Source: JAAZLS01 sp964585925
GTDB taxonomy: Bacteria; Bacillota; Dethiobacteria; DTU022
Direction: 5' to 3'
Length of the DNA stretch: 64,000 nucleotides
Assembly (NCBI GenBank): GCA_964585925.1
Contig: CAZPFS010000007.1
Coordinates: 1 to 64,000 of the forward strand
The translations under genes were made by a program, and so were the position numbers. The notes below the pieces were generated by a model. It saw nothing but the letters and a program-made list of their open reading frames with translations. It searched no databases and had not been told where the DNA came from. How positions within the stretch are numbered: the first letter of the stretch is position 1; every line of letters begins with the position of its first letter. Shown here one piece after another: positions 16,969-26,099 of the stretch.

Positions 16969-18642
16969 ATGATCGGGGGGGTCTTTGTATTGCGGCGGTC
17001 AATCCAGCTGCGCAGGATAACCATCATGTTGTTTGCCATAAGTGCCCTGTTCCTTTTGTTGGGAGGCCGGCTGTTCTGGATCCAAGTTGTAAAAGGGAAG
17101 GATCTGGCCGAAATGGCGGTTCGGCAACGGGTGCGGGGGCTAACCCTGCTCAGCGGAAGGGGTGATATTCAGGATAGGCACGGATACTCCCTGCTGGATA
17201 GGGAAAATTTTGCCGGGCTGGCCGCATTTCCGGCCTACTACTGCGGGCGGGAAAAAGAAGCAGCGGAACTGTATGCGGCTGTTCCGGGGATTGAGCGTAT
17301 CTTTCAGGCCTCGGGGGATCTCTCTCCGTTCTGGATAAACACCAGTATAGACCAAAATATTCTGACCGGTTTGTCTGCCGGGTTCCCGGGAATAATTGCC
17401 TGCCCGGCCGCCTGCCGCTACGGCCCCGGTTTGCTGGCTTCGCATACCATAGGCTATCTGAACAAAAGTGAAGGTCGCGGCGTCAGTGGAATTGAGCTGG
17501 TATTTGAGGAAGAACTCTCCCGGGGACAGCAGGTAATCTTGGGGGCGATGCTGGATGGACTGAATCGCCCGATCACCGGGATGGGGTGCCGTCTTTCCAA
17601 ATCCAAGCAGGGTTCTCTCAATGTTATTTTATCCATAGATCGGGAGCTGCAGCGGGAGGCGGAGCGCATTGCAGATCGCCTCCTGACCCGGGGTGCAGTG
17701 GTGGTGATGGATCCATCAAACGGTGATATTTTAGCGCTGGTCAGCCGGCCGAATTTTGATCCGGAAAATATTTCCGTTCAGTTGAAAGGAGGCTCTTCCC
17801 CCTTGCTAAACCGGGCGGTCTGCAGTTATCAACCCGGATCAATATTCAAAACTGTGGTAGCGGCCGGAGTACTGGAGGAGGGGCTGGCCGGGATGTTTCA
17901 AACCTTCAACTGCTCTGGAGGGGTGGAGGTATCGGAACTGTTTGTGCCCTGTTCGCACCTTCACCCCGAAGATGAGCTTACAATGGTGGAAGCCTACGCC
18001 TATTCATGCAATACGGTGTTTATCAATCTGGCCCTGAAGCTGGGAGGAGAAAAACTATACTATTATGCCCGTCAATTTGGGTTGGGTGAACCAACCGGAA
18101 TCCAGCTAGACGGCCAGGAAGGCTATTTTCCTTCGGCGGAAAAAATGGAAAATCCCAGATATATGGCCAATACGGCCATCGGACAAGGGGAGGTGCTGGT
18201 TACCCCGCTGCAGGTGGCCCGGATGATGGCGATAATAGCAGGGGGGGGGCGGGATATCAGGCCCCGTCTGGTGTTGGCCCTCACTGACTGCCTGGGAAGG
18301 CAGGTCAGAAGTTATGGCTCCTGGAAGGGACGCCGGGTGATCAGCAAATCCACCGCCAACAAACTGAGTTACATGATGCAGGCGGTCAGCGCTTTGGGTA
18401 CTGGGCGCAGCGCAAATATTACCGATCAGCCGAGCGGGGTTAAGACCGGAACCGCCCAGAGCGGCAGGTATGAGGCCGATCGGGAGATTTTAAACCGTTG
18501 GATTGCCGGGTTTTATCCTCTGGACAACCCCCGGGCGGTGATCGTGGTATTTGCCGACAGTATGAACGAGGGGGGAGTAAACCAGGCGTTTGGGGAAATT
18601 GCCCGCTATTTGGAACAGACCGCCGGTCCGGGGGAGAGGTAG
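16969..18642 (+). CDS. Class B penicillin-binding protein (transpeptidase)
   Basis: A 557-residue D,D-transpeptidase. One N-terminal membrane anchor (about 18-38) is followed by a PBP dimerisation domain and a transpeptidase domain with all three active-site motifs: SIFK (catalytic Ser), SCN and KTGTA. It resembles FtsI/SpoVD-type proteins but lacks C-terminal PASTA domains. The division versus sporulation role cannot be told from sequence. A TTG at 16990 behind a G-tract is an alternative start that would remove seven residues. It is convergent with the next gene. Confidence 0.93.
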   Translation: MIGGVFVLRRSIQLRRITIMLFAISALFLLLGGRLFWIQVVKGKDLAEMAVRQRVRGLTLLSGRGDIQDRHGYSLLDRENFAGLAAFPAYYCGREKEAAELYAAVPGIERIFQASGDLSPFWINTSIDQNILTGLSAGFPGIIACPAACRYGPGLLASHTIGYLNKSEGRGVSGIELVFEEELSRGQQVILGAMLDGLNRPITGMGCRLSKSKQGSLNVILSIDRELQREAERIADRLLTRGAVVVMDPSNGDILALVSRPNFDPENISVQLKGGSSPLLNRAVCSYQPGSIFKTVVAAGVLEEGLAGMFQTFNCSGGVEVSELFVPCSHLHPEDELTMVEAYAYSCNTVFINLALKLGGEKLYYYARQFGLGEPTGIQLDGQEGYFPSAEKMENPRYMANTAIGQGEVLVTPLQVARMMAIIAGGGRDIRPRLVLALTDCLGRQVRSYGSWKGRRVISKSTANKLSYMMQAVSALGTGRSANITDQPSGVKTGTAQSGRYEADREILNRWIAGFYPLDNPRAVIVVFADSMNEGGVNQAFGEIARYLEQTAGPGER

Positions 18643-18818
18643 ATCTCATCTGATACTGCTCGGTGCAGGTTGTTGCAGGAGGGCGGGTTGTTCAGGAACA
18701 GGTACAGTAAATCGTTATTTAGGGGACTAAAAAAGTGCTCGGACCGTTTTCGGGGTATGCAACATAGTTGGTATATTCACAACCTGTTCCGGATCTAGTG
18801 CAGCCGCAACCGTGGTCG

Positions 18819-18840
18819 CCGGTGGGGTATACTACCCCGG
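18819..18840. terminator. Possible bidirectional hairpin between convergent genes
   Basis: GGGGTA (18824-18829) and TACCCC (18833-18838) form a short stem in the 250-base gap between the convergent PBP and DmpA-type genes. There is no T-tract on either side. The rest of the gap shows no gene. Confidence 0.3.
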
Positions 18841-18892
18841 AGTTAGGGTATGCAAAGGGAATCGTCCTGGGATCTATTTGTGCCGGCGGGAC

Positions 18893-20035
18893 TCAGATTC
18901 TTCTATATTTTCTTAGAACCTGCACCAACCTCTCCGTGGGCAGAGAATGGGATACATGCCCCTTGATTCCTTTGACTGTAACTGCGGCGCACAAGGCGTT
19001 TAAAATTGACTCTTCCACACACTCCGCAACTGCTGCAAAAAGCACACTCATAGAATCATGGCTGACAGTTTTGACATGAATTGTTTTTCCAGGCGGTTGA
19101 TCGGTGTTGATGGTATTGGCTGTGGAAAATGCAAGAAAGATGTCACCGGAGCTGTCGGCGGAATAAGATCCAACCCGTGATAGTCCCATGGCCGCACGGC
19201 GTGCAAGGCGCTTGCATTGGTCTGCTAGTAATGGAACATCGGTAGCCACTATTATTATGATTGAGCCTTCAGGGGGAAGGGATGTCGGATTTTTCATTAA
19301 ATCCATACGCCCGGGAATTTCTCTTATAGGAATTTCTTCACCTACCGGAACCCCTTGGACAAGAAAGTGATGCCTGAGCCCATAATTGGCTTGGACCAGC
19401 GAACCTAGCGTATATTTATTCCCGCCAATAGAAATCCGGCGCGAACTGGTGCCAATACCCCCTTTAAACTCGTGACAGGTCATTCCTGTTCCACCGCCGA
19501 CGGCGCCCTCTTGAACCGGACCTGAAGAAGCACTATCCATGGCTTGGAACACATGCTCGCGGGTTACATGCATCCCGTTAATATCATTAAGATAACCATC
19601 CCAGGTCTCGGCGACTACCGGCAACATCCAATCGATAGTTGAACTTGGCTCCTTATGGAAATACCAGGAAATTATGGAATCACGGACAATGCCGACACTA
19701 TGGGTGTTGGTGATACCGATAGGGGTGCTCAAAAGGCCACACTCCTCAACCCATAGAAGGCCGGTCATTTCTCCGTTGCCATTGAGGCTGAAACTGCCGG
19801 CATATACATTATCATCCCAGATGTTTTTGCTTGGGAAAACCACCGTTACACCTGTCCGGGCAATGCCCTTAACCTGATTCTCACGGGATTTTCCATGAAT
19901 CACAGTTTTGTGACCCACCAGCACACCGGGGACATCGGTAATGGCATTAAGATCTCCCGGATCCATCCGTCCGATTTTAATTCCCAGTTCGCGTGCCCTG
20001 ACCCGTTTTTCTCTCACCGGTTCGCCTACTTCCAT
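18893..20035 (-). CDS. P1/DmpA family aminopeptidase
   Basis: A 380-residue N-terminal-nucleophile peptidase of the DmpA/BapA type (L-aminopeptidase/D-esterase, beta-peptidyl aminopeptidase). Recognisable stretches are DLNAITDVPGVLVGHKT at the N terminus, VGGGTGMTCHEFKGGIG followed by TSSR (the region of autoproteolysis and the nucleophile), and VATDVPLLADQCKRLARRA. Members self-cleave into two chains; substrates vary. No signal peptide is apparent, so it is probably cytoplasmic. An AGGAG upstream of the ATG fits translation. It is single on its strand, which fits an accessory gene. Confidence 0.92.
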   Translation of the reverse strand: MEVGEPVREKRVRARELGIKIGRMDPGDLNAITDVPGVLVGHKTVIHGKSRENQVKGIARTGVTVVFPSKNIWDDNVYAGSFSLNGNGEMTGLLWVEECGLLSTPIGITNTHSVGIVRDSIISWYFHKEPSSTIDWMLPVVAETWDGYLNDINGMHVTREHVFQAMDSASSGPVQEGAVGGGTGMTCHEFKGGIGTSSRRISIGGNKYTLGSLVQANYGLRHHFLVQGVPVGEEIPIREIPGRMDLMKNPTSLPPEGSIIIIVATDVPLLADQCKRLARRAAMGLSRVGSYSADSSGDIFLAFSTANTINTDQPPGKTIHVKTVSHDSMSVLFAAVAECVEESILNALCAAVTVKGIKGHVSHSLPTERLVQVLRKYRRI

Positions 20036-20189
20036 TTTAAGACCCCCTATCTCCTGGATTTACTATTCTTAATGACAGCACCGAAGCCTTTGTTCTCTGT
20101 AAAGCAATTAATAACTACTTTTAATTGGTAGGGTTTTCCTTAAATCACCTTAGAGAACATTCTAACACAAACCAAATCAAAACAAACTT

Positions 20190-20211
20190 ATTTCCCCGTT
20201 ACAGGGGAAAT
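20190..20211. other. Short perfect hairpin in divergent intergenic region
   Basis: ATTTCCCC (20190-20197) pairs with GGGGAAAT (20204-20211) around a 6-base loop. It lies between the divergent DmpA-type and MutS-like genes. A TATAAT at 20271-20276 may be the -10 box of the MutS-like gene, but no good -35 is seen. Confidence 0.4.
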
Positions 20212-20316
20212 TGGGTGTATCTTGATCCGATCCTGTTTCAAGGCAACTTATATCTGTTCTCAACTCATGATATAATTTTATAAAATTATTAGGACCCCGG
20301 AAGGGAGTGGCCGGAG

Positions 20317-22107
20317 GTGGGGGCAATTGAGGAAACAAATTTAAACCTGGAGCGAGCCGCCAAATATTTTCGGCGATCAATAATAATTGCCCTGATCGTA
20401 ACGGCTGCCGCCGCGGTTGCCGGAGGGAGCCTGTCACCTTATTATTTATGGGGTGCTGCCCTGGGCCTTCTGCCGGCCGGGGTGGCGGTTTACTCGTATA
20501 TCGGATTGCGGCGGCTTAAAATTCTTTTAGGGCTGAGAAAGCGATGGGCGGCTCCGGTAGGCAAACGCAGAGATTTCAATACAATTTCTATGCTGCAGGG
20601 GTTCCTGGCCCGGGATGGTGAACAGCCGGGGATGATCGATTCACAGACCTGGAGGGATCTGAACGGTGATCAGATCTATGCCCTGCTCGATCGGACCTTT
20701 ACCGCGCCCGGTCAGGCGGTGCTGAACACAATTCTAAAAAACCCATGTTTTGAACAGGGGACCCTTAAAAAGCGCTCGCGGAAGATTAAATTGTTTCAGG
20801 TTAACGCTTGTTTCCGGGAACAGTTTCAGACCCTGTTGCTACCCCTGGAAAGGGTAAGCGACACCGATGTGGCAAGCTTGTTATGGGGGGAACTGCCGCC
20901 GCCCTCCCCCTATGCCTCCCTGTTTACGCTGCTGGCGTTGGGGGCGCTGATCTCTTTATCCAGCCCGTTATTTTTGGGAAAGTACAGCGTGCTTTTTATT
21001 ACGGGCATGCTGGCTATCAACTCCCTGGTTCACTCCCAACTGAGCAAAAAATTTCAATATACAATACCGGCCATCTCAGCCCTGGCGGTCCTTCTCCGGA
21101 CGGCTTCAAAAATTTCCCGGCAGAAGAACCCGGGGATTCGGTATGAATGCCGGGAGCTGGGAAAGGCGGTTTTCCGTTGCAAATCTATTTCCAAGAATAT
21201 CGCTTACCTGCAGCCAAAATTGACTACCTCCGAGATTGATTTTTTGTATGAATACCTGAAATTGTTTTTTCTGCTGGAGGTGCGGGCCTTTTACAAAACC
21301 CTGAGCGAACTGGGGAGACAGGTTGAACAGCTCCGCAAAATATATCTGCTGGTAGGGGAGCTGGATGCCCTGCAGTCGGTTGCCTCTTACCGGGAAGGCC
21401 TGCCGGAGCCTGGTTATGTAGAACCGGATCTTATGGTGGAAGGGGAGGCAACCCATGAAGTGAGAAACGTCCGCCATCCCCTGTTAAAAGATGCGGTGCC
21501 CAATTCCATACTCATGGGTAATGAAGGGATCTTGATCACCGGTTCAAACATGTCGGGGAAATCCACTTTTTTAAGAACAGTGGGGATCAATGCCCTGTTT
21601 GCCCAGACAATTTATACCTGTCTGGCCTCATCCTACCGGGGAAGCTTTTTGAGGGTGATCACTTCTATCAGCAGGGAAGACAACCTGATGGAGGGCAAGA
21701 GCTTTTATTACCAAGAAGCGGAAAGGCTGCTCAGGCTGATTCAAACTGCGGCCCGGGGAGACGCCAAGGTGCCCGCACTGTGCATCATCGATGAGCTGTT
21801 GTCAGGGACGAACTATATCGAGAGATTTGCAGCCTCTCAGGGGATACTGAGCTACTTGGCACATGAGAATGCGTTGGTGCTGGCGGCCACCCATGATCTA
21901 GACCTGGCGGAAAAGCTGCAGGGGTTGTATCGCTGTTACCACTTTACGGATCAGGTGAGGGAGGAGGGCCTGATATTCGATTTCAAACTGAAGGAGGGCA
22001 TTGCCACCACCAGGAATGCGATCCGACTGCTGGAATACCTCGAGTATCCTGCGGAAATAGTCTCGCAGGCCCACCGGGTTGCCGGGGAAGGAAGGTATGG
22101 GGACTGA
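20317..22107 (+). CDS. Membrane-anchored MutS-like ATPase
   Basis: A 596-residue protein whose C-terminal third is a MutS domain V ATPase: Walker A GSNMSGKST, a Q-loop/signature region near SISREDNLMEGKSFYY, and Walker B ALCIIDELLSGTN. The N-terminal part has two hydrophobic helices (about 27-68) and another hydrophobic pair around 205-245, then a MutS-III-like lever region. The mismatch-binding domain I and its Phe-X-Glu motif are absent. It is therefore not the mismatch repair MutS; function is unknown. GTG start with AAGGGAG 11 bases upstream. Convergent with fdhB. Confidence 0.88.
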   Translation: MGAIEETNLNLERAAKYFRRSIIIALIVTAAAAVAGGSLSPYYLWGAALGLLPAGVAVYSYIGLRRLKILLGLRKRWAAPVGKRRDFNTISMLQGFLARDGEQPGMIDSQTWRDLNGDQIYALLDRTFTAPGQAVLNTILKNPCFEQGTLKKRSRKIKLFQVNACFREQFQTLLLPLERVSDTDVASLLWGELPPPSPYASLFTLLALGALISLSSPLFLGKYSVLFITGMLAINSLVHSQLSKKFQYTIPAISALAVLLRTASKISRQKNPGIRYECRELGKAVFRCKSISKNIAYLQPKLTTSEIDFLYEYLKLFFLLEVRAFYKTLSELGRQVEQLRKIYLLVGELDALQSVASYREGLPEPGYVEPDLMVEGEATHEVRNVRHPLLKDAVPNSILMGNEGILITGSNMSGKSTFLRTVGINALFAQTIYTCLASSYRGSFLRVITSISREDNLMEGKSFYYQEAERLLRLIQTAARGDAKVPALCIIDELLSGTNYIERFAASQGILSYLAHENALVLAATHDLDLAEKLQGLYRCYHFTDQVREEGLIFDFKLKEGIATTRNAIRLLEYLEYPAEIVSQAHRVAGEGRYGD

Positions 22108-22129
22108 CTCAAGATAGGGATAAAGGCAT

Positions 22130-22235
22130 GGAGACGGTTCTGCAATATAGAACTGAATCAAGGTAAGGGGACAGACCTGCAAGACAGGTCTGAATCAAGG
22201 TAAGGGGACAGTTCTGCAAGATAGAACTGTCCCCA
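22130..22235. repeat. Three tandem hairpin repeats with terminator potential
   Basis: Three hairpin units separated by the identical linker GAATCAAGGTAAGGGGA. The arms are GTTCT/AGAAC (22137-22153), CAGACCTG/CAGGTCTG (22172-22192), and the perfect 12-bp GGGGACAGTTCT/AGAACTGTCCCC (22204-22215 and 22223-22234). Loops are all GCAA-like. The array lies between the convergent MutS-like and fdhB genes and may stop transcription from both sides. It belongs to the family seen at 1-65. Confidence 0.8.
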
Positions 22236-22248
22236 ATGATGAAGATGT

Positions 22249-23016
22249 TTATTGACCGCCCGGTTCTCCTTTGGATTCTTTGCGGTTGAACCAGAGGGCA
22301 AAGGCCATGGCCGCTACTACCAGTACCCGCACCGGTTTAAACACGTAGCTCCAGATGTGGGCGGCAGTGGAAATGTGGGGATCTTCCGGCAGGCTGTAAT
22401 TTGCAGGCCGCTCTGACAGAAGGTAGATCATTCCCAGGCCATCGAGTTCCTCCACTCCGTAGATATTGGCTTCTGTTTTTCCAGCCCGTTTCAATTCATG
22501 CAGACGCTGCTCGGCCAGATCTATCAGGTAGGAGCGCTCTCCATAGGTGATCGCTCCGGTAGGGCAGATTTTGGCACAGGCCGGGATCAGACCGTTGGAG
22601 ATCCGGTCCAGGCAGAAGGTGCACTTTCGGGCCACATGGGCCGTCTGGTCAAAGCCCATCACGTTGTAGGTGCAATTGGCAACACAGTAGTTGCAGCCGA
22701 TACATTTTTGGGTATCTATGGCCACGGTTCCATATTCGGTGCGATAGATGGCTCCCGCCGGGCAGACCTTCATACAGGCCGCATCGGTGCAGTGCATGCA
22801 GCCCATCTTGGCAAAGAGCCAGTGCAGCTTGCCGTTTTCCTCGTGTTCCCGGAAAACGATCTTGGTCCAGGTGATGGGGGAGAAGCGGGGCGGGTTTTCA
22901 TAGGTCCCCCTGAATTCCGTTTTCTCCGCCGGCAGTTGGTTCCATTGCTTACAGGCGGCCTGGCAGGCCCGGCAACCGATGCACTTGCTGACGTCAATAA
23001 GCATGGTTTTCCGCAT
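22249..23016 (-). CDS. fdhB: Formate dehydrogenase iron-sulfur beta subunit
   Basis: A 255-residue ferredoxin-type subunit related to FdnH/FdoH. Four cysteine clusters are visible: CIGCRACQAAC, CMHCTDAACMKVCP, CIGCNYCVANC and CTFCLDRI with a later CAKICP, enough for four [4Fe-4S] centres. A single C-terminal membrane helix (about 228-245, VLVVAAMAFALWF) anchors it. It carries electrons from the catalytic subunit to a membrane partner. It starts one base after the fdhA stop (TAACATG). No cytochrome b gamma subunit gene follows, which is unusual for this type. Confidence 0.94.
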   Translation of the reverse strand: MRKTMLIDVSKCIGCRACQAACKQWNQLPAEKTEFRGTYENPPRFSPITWTKIVFREHEENGKLHWLFAKMGCMHCTDAACMKVCPAGAIYRTEYGTVAIDTQKCIGCNYCVANCTYNVMGFDQTAHVARKCTFCLDRISNGLIPACAKICPTGAITYGERSYLIDLAEQRLHELKRAGKTEANIYGVEELDGLGMIYLLSERPANYSLPEDPHISTAAHIWSYVFKPVRVLVVAAMAFALWFNRKESKGEPGGQ

Positions 23017-23017
23017 G

Positions 23018-26000
23018 TTATCCCGCCTTCCTTATATTACACAGGAATGCCTTGGATTCGGGAATGGTGCTGTTGGCGTCGCCGATGGAGGGACTGAGAT
23101 CATTGGTGATTGCTCCCCGCGACATGCCGCAATACCCCCAGTGGAAGGGCATTCCGACGATGTGTTTTTTCTCACCGTTGATCATCATCGGTTTAAGACG
23201 TCTGGTCACGCAGGCCTTGGCCTCGATGCCCCCTTGGGTCCCGTTGTTGGCCAGGCGCTTGCTCTCGATAAAGACCCGGTCGCCGTTGGCGATGCCCAGT
23301 TCGTCGGCCAGTTCTTCGTCGATCTCGATAAAAAGTTCCGGCATGATCTCGTTCAGCCAGGGCATGTTGCGGGTCATGATTCCCGATTGGTAGTGCTCGG
23401 TGACCCGGTAGGTGCTCATGATATAGGGATATTTCTGCCGGTCGGCCTCGGTAACTGCAAGCAGATCGGGGTACCAGCGCTTGCTGACGGGGTTGAAGGT
23501 CGCCTGCGGGTAAAGCAGGTTTGACACCGGGCTCTCCGCCGGTTCGTAGTGGATCGGCAGGGGTCCGTCGGCCAGGGTGGTAGAAAAAAGAGATCCCACT
23601 CCGTCGGGCAGCATGATATAGGGGTTTTCTTTGACCTGTTCATGGGTCCAGGAGCCGGGCCAGTCGTTGATATCGAGTTTTTTTACCAGATTGCCCTCGT
23701 CATCCCACCAGAACATCTGCAGTTCCGGGTTCCAGGGATTTCCGTCTCGATCTGCGGAGCAGCGGTTGTAGACGATGCGCCGGTTGAGCGGCCAGGCAAA
23801 GGACCATCCCAGGTTGGAGCCGATCCCCTCCGTTTCCCTGATCCGGCTCTGGCAGGCCGGGTTGTCGTAGTTATTGTAGTAACCGCTGTAAAGCCAGTTG
23901 CCGCAGGCGGTGGAACCGTCATCCTGGAGACCGACAAAGTTGGTCAACAGTTTGCCGTCGGCCACGGTATAACCGTTCAGATCTTTGCAGACCTTGACGA
24001 TATCCACCTGATCGGGATTCACGTTATCAGCGTAATCCCACTTCATCTTGACGATGGGATCAGGGAATACGGCGCCGGCGTCGGTTTTGTAAGCCTCCTG
24101 CAGTCTTCTGAAGAGTTCAAAGGCGATCTGCAGGTCCGACTTGCATTCACCGGGCGGATCCTGCGCCTTCCAGCGCCACTGGATCCAGCGCCCGCTGTTG
24201 GCGATGGTTCCCTCGCGCTCGTAGGAGCAAGTTGCCGGGAGGAGGAACACTTCGGTGTTGATCTCCGCCGGGTTGGTGCCGGGGGCTTTCCAGAAAGCGC
24301 AGGTTTCGTTTTCGAAAATATCAACGCCCACCAACCAGTCCAGCTTAGTCTGGTAATGTCGCTTGTGGCCCGCCGAGGGGCCGCTCACTGCCGGGTTGTC
24401 CGCCCAGCAGATCATTCCCTTGATCTCTCCCTCGCCCATGTACTTGTAAGCCCCGATGTGGGAGTGGTCGCGGTGGTCCAGCTTGGGCAGGTAGTCATAG
24501 CAAAAATCATTTTCGGGCAGAGCGTGATCTCCCCAGAACGCTTTCAACATGCTGGCCAGGTACTTGGGCTTGTTGACCCACCAGCTCTTGGCCGGGGTTT
24601 CTTTGGCGTTATACTCGCCCAATGTGGGGTGCAGGGCTGCCTTGGGCGCGTTCAGGTAGCCGGGAATGATGTGATACATGATCGCCATATCCGTGGACCC
24701 CTGAACGTTGGACTGGCCGCGCTGCGCGTTCACCCCGCCTCCGGGAATGCCCATGTTCCCCAAGAGCAGCTGCACCATGGCGCAGGCCCGCACATTCTGG
24801 GAGCCATGGGTGAACTGGGTGATGCCCATGGCGTACATGATGTTGCCGGCCTTCTCTCTGGCGCCGGTGCTGCCGAAAAGCCGGTATGATTCTTCCAGGA
24901 CCGCCTGATCGCAGCCGGTGATCTTGCTGACCATCTGCAGGGTATAGCGGGAATAAAAGTGCTTCAGCACTTGGAAGACACAGCGGGGATCCTGCAAAGT
25001 GGGATCTTTTAGCACTTCGCCGGAGGCGTCTTTGCGGTAACCCCAGGTCTCCTTGTCATACTTGATCGGCTTGTCCGGCGCGTCCTCCTCGGCGCCGCTG
25101 AAGAGCCCGGTATTTTCATCCCAGACAAAGTCCTCCCGCAGCAGGTAAGAGGCGTTCGTGTAATATTTGACATATTCTTCCTGATAAAGATCATTTTCCA
25201 TAATATATCGCATCATACCGCCCAGATAGGCGATGTTGGTGCCCGGGCGGATGGGTACATGCAGGTCGGCCACTGCTGCGGTGCGAGTGACCCGCGGATC
25301 CACCACAATGAGCTTGGCTCCGCGGTTGGCGCGGGCATGTTCGATCCATTTCATGGAGATAGGGTGGTTTTCAGCGGTATTGCCGCCGATATTCATGAAT
25401 ACATCACTGTTCCGGTAATCAATCCAGTGATTGGTCATGCAACCTCTTCCAAACGTGGCGCCGAGACCGGCGACCGTGGAAGAGTGTCAGAGGCGGGCGC
25501 AGTGATCAATATTGATCAGCCCCAGCCCCCTTGCGATCTTGTGAAAAAGGTAGTTCTCCTCATTGGTGCAGAAAGCGCTGCCCAGCCAGGAGATGGCATT
25601 GGTGCGGTTCACGGTCACCCCGTTTGCATCGGTTTTTTCGAAATTGGCATCCCGGGTGGCTTTGATCCGGTTGACGATCTGTTCCAGCATCCAATCCCAA
25701 TCTTTTTCCTCCCACCGGTTGCTGCCGGGGGCCCGGTAAAGCGGCCGGGTCAGCCGGTTGGGGTTTGGCTTGGAGCGGCCCTTGGAATCAAAGAGATAAG
25801 AGACATTGTAAATAGAACTGCCCTTGCTGCAAAGAGCCCCTTCATTGATCGGGTTATCGGGATCACCTTCGGCAGCAATTACTACTCCGTCTTTTACATA
25901 GCAGAGAATGCCACAGCCTACACCGCAGAAAGTGCAGATTGTGGGCACCTCCCGGGCGTAGTGCACCCGGGGTTGTTCGGCCGCTTCCGCAGTGTTTTCA

Positions 26001-26080
26001 AAGCCGGCACCGGCCAGTGCGGTGACTGCGGCGGCGGTCCCTGTCAGTTTCAAGAAGGTGCGACGAGTTAGCTTAGTCAC
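23018..26080 (-). CDS. fdhA: Selenocysteine formate dehydrogenase catalytic subunit, Tat-exported
   Basis: Mo/W-bis-MGD formate dehydrogenase alpha subunit, 1020 residues when the in-frame TGA at codon 198 (bases 25489-25487) is read as selenocysteine. The context CARL-U-HSSTVAGLGATFGRG matches the active site of FdnG-type enzymes. The N terminus has a twin-arginine signal (RRTFLKLTG plus a hydrophobic stretch), then a [4Fe-4S] site CTFCGVGCGILC with a fourth Cys in GALCSKG. GTG start after a GGGGG stretch. A SECIS hairpin follows the TGA. Standard translation would split it into two open frames; it should be treated as one gene. Confidence 0.95.
25445..25489 (-). promoter_or_regulatory. Bacterial SECIS element for fdhA
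   Basis: Directly 3' of the TGA, TCTTCCA (25483-25477) pairs perfectly with TGGAAGA (25451-25445). Above an internal loop, GG-T-CGCC (25475-25469) pairs with GGCGCC (25462-25457), leaving T25473 bulged and GGTCTC as apical loop. The bulged U next to the upper stem and the GGUC loop are the features SelB recognises in the E. coli fdnG/fdhF elements. Confidence 0.88.
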
Positions 26081-26099
26081 ATAAATTACCCCCTAGAGC

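Noticed and set aside
23549..24889. Long open frame on the + strand opposite fdhA (446 codons)
   Set aside because: It is antisense to a clear formate dehydrogenase, has no family resemblance, and reflects codon bias of the GC-rich gene.
23018..26080. fdhA as a broken gene split by a stop codon
   Set aside because: The stop is a TGA at the known selenocysteine position, the frame is unchanged on both sides, and a SECIS hairpin follows.
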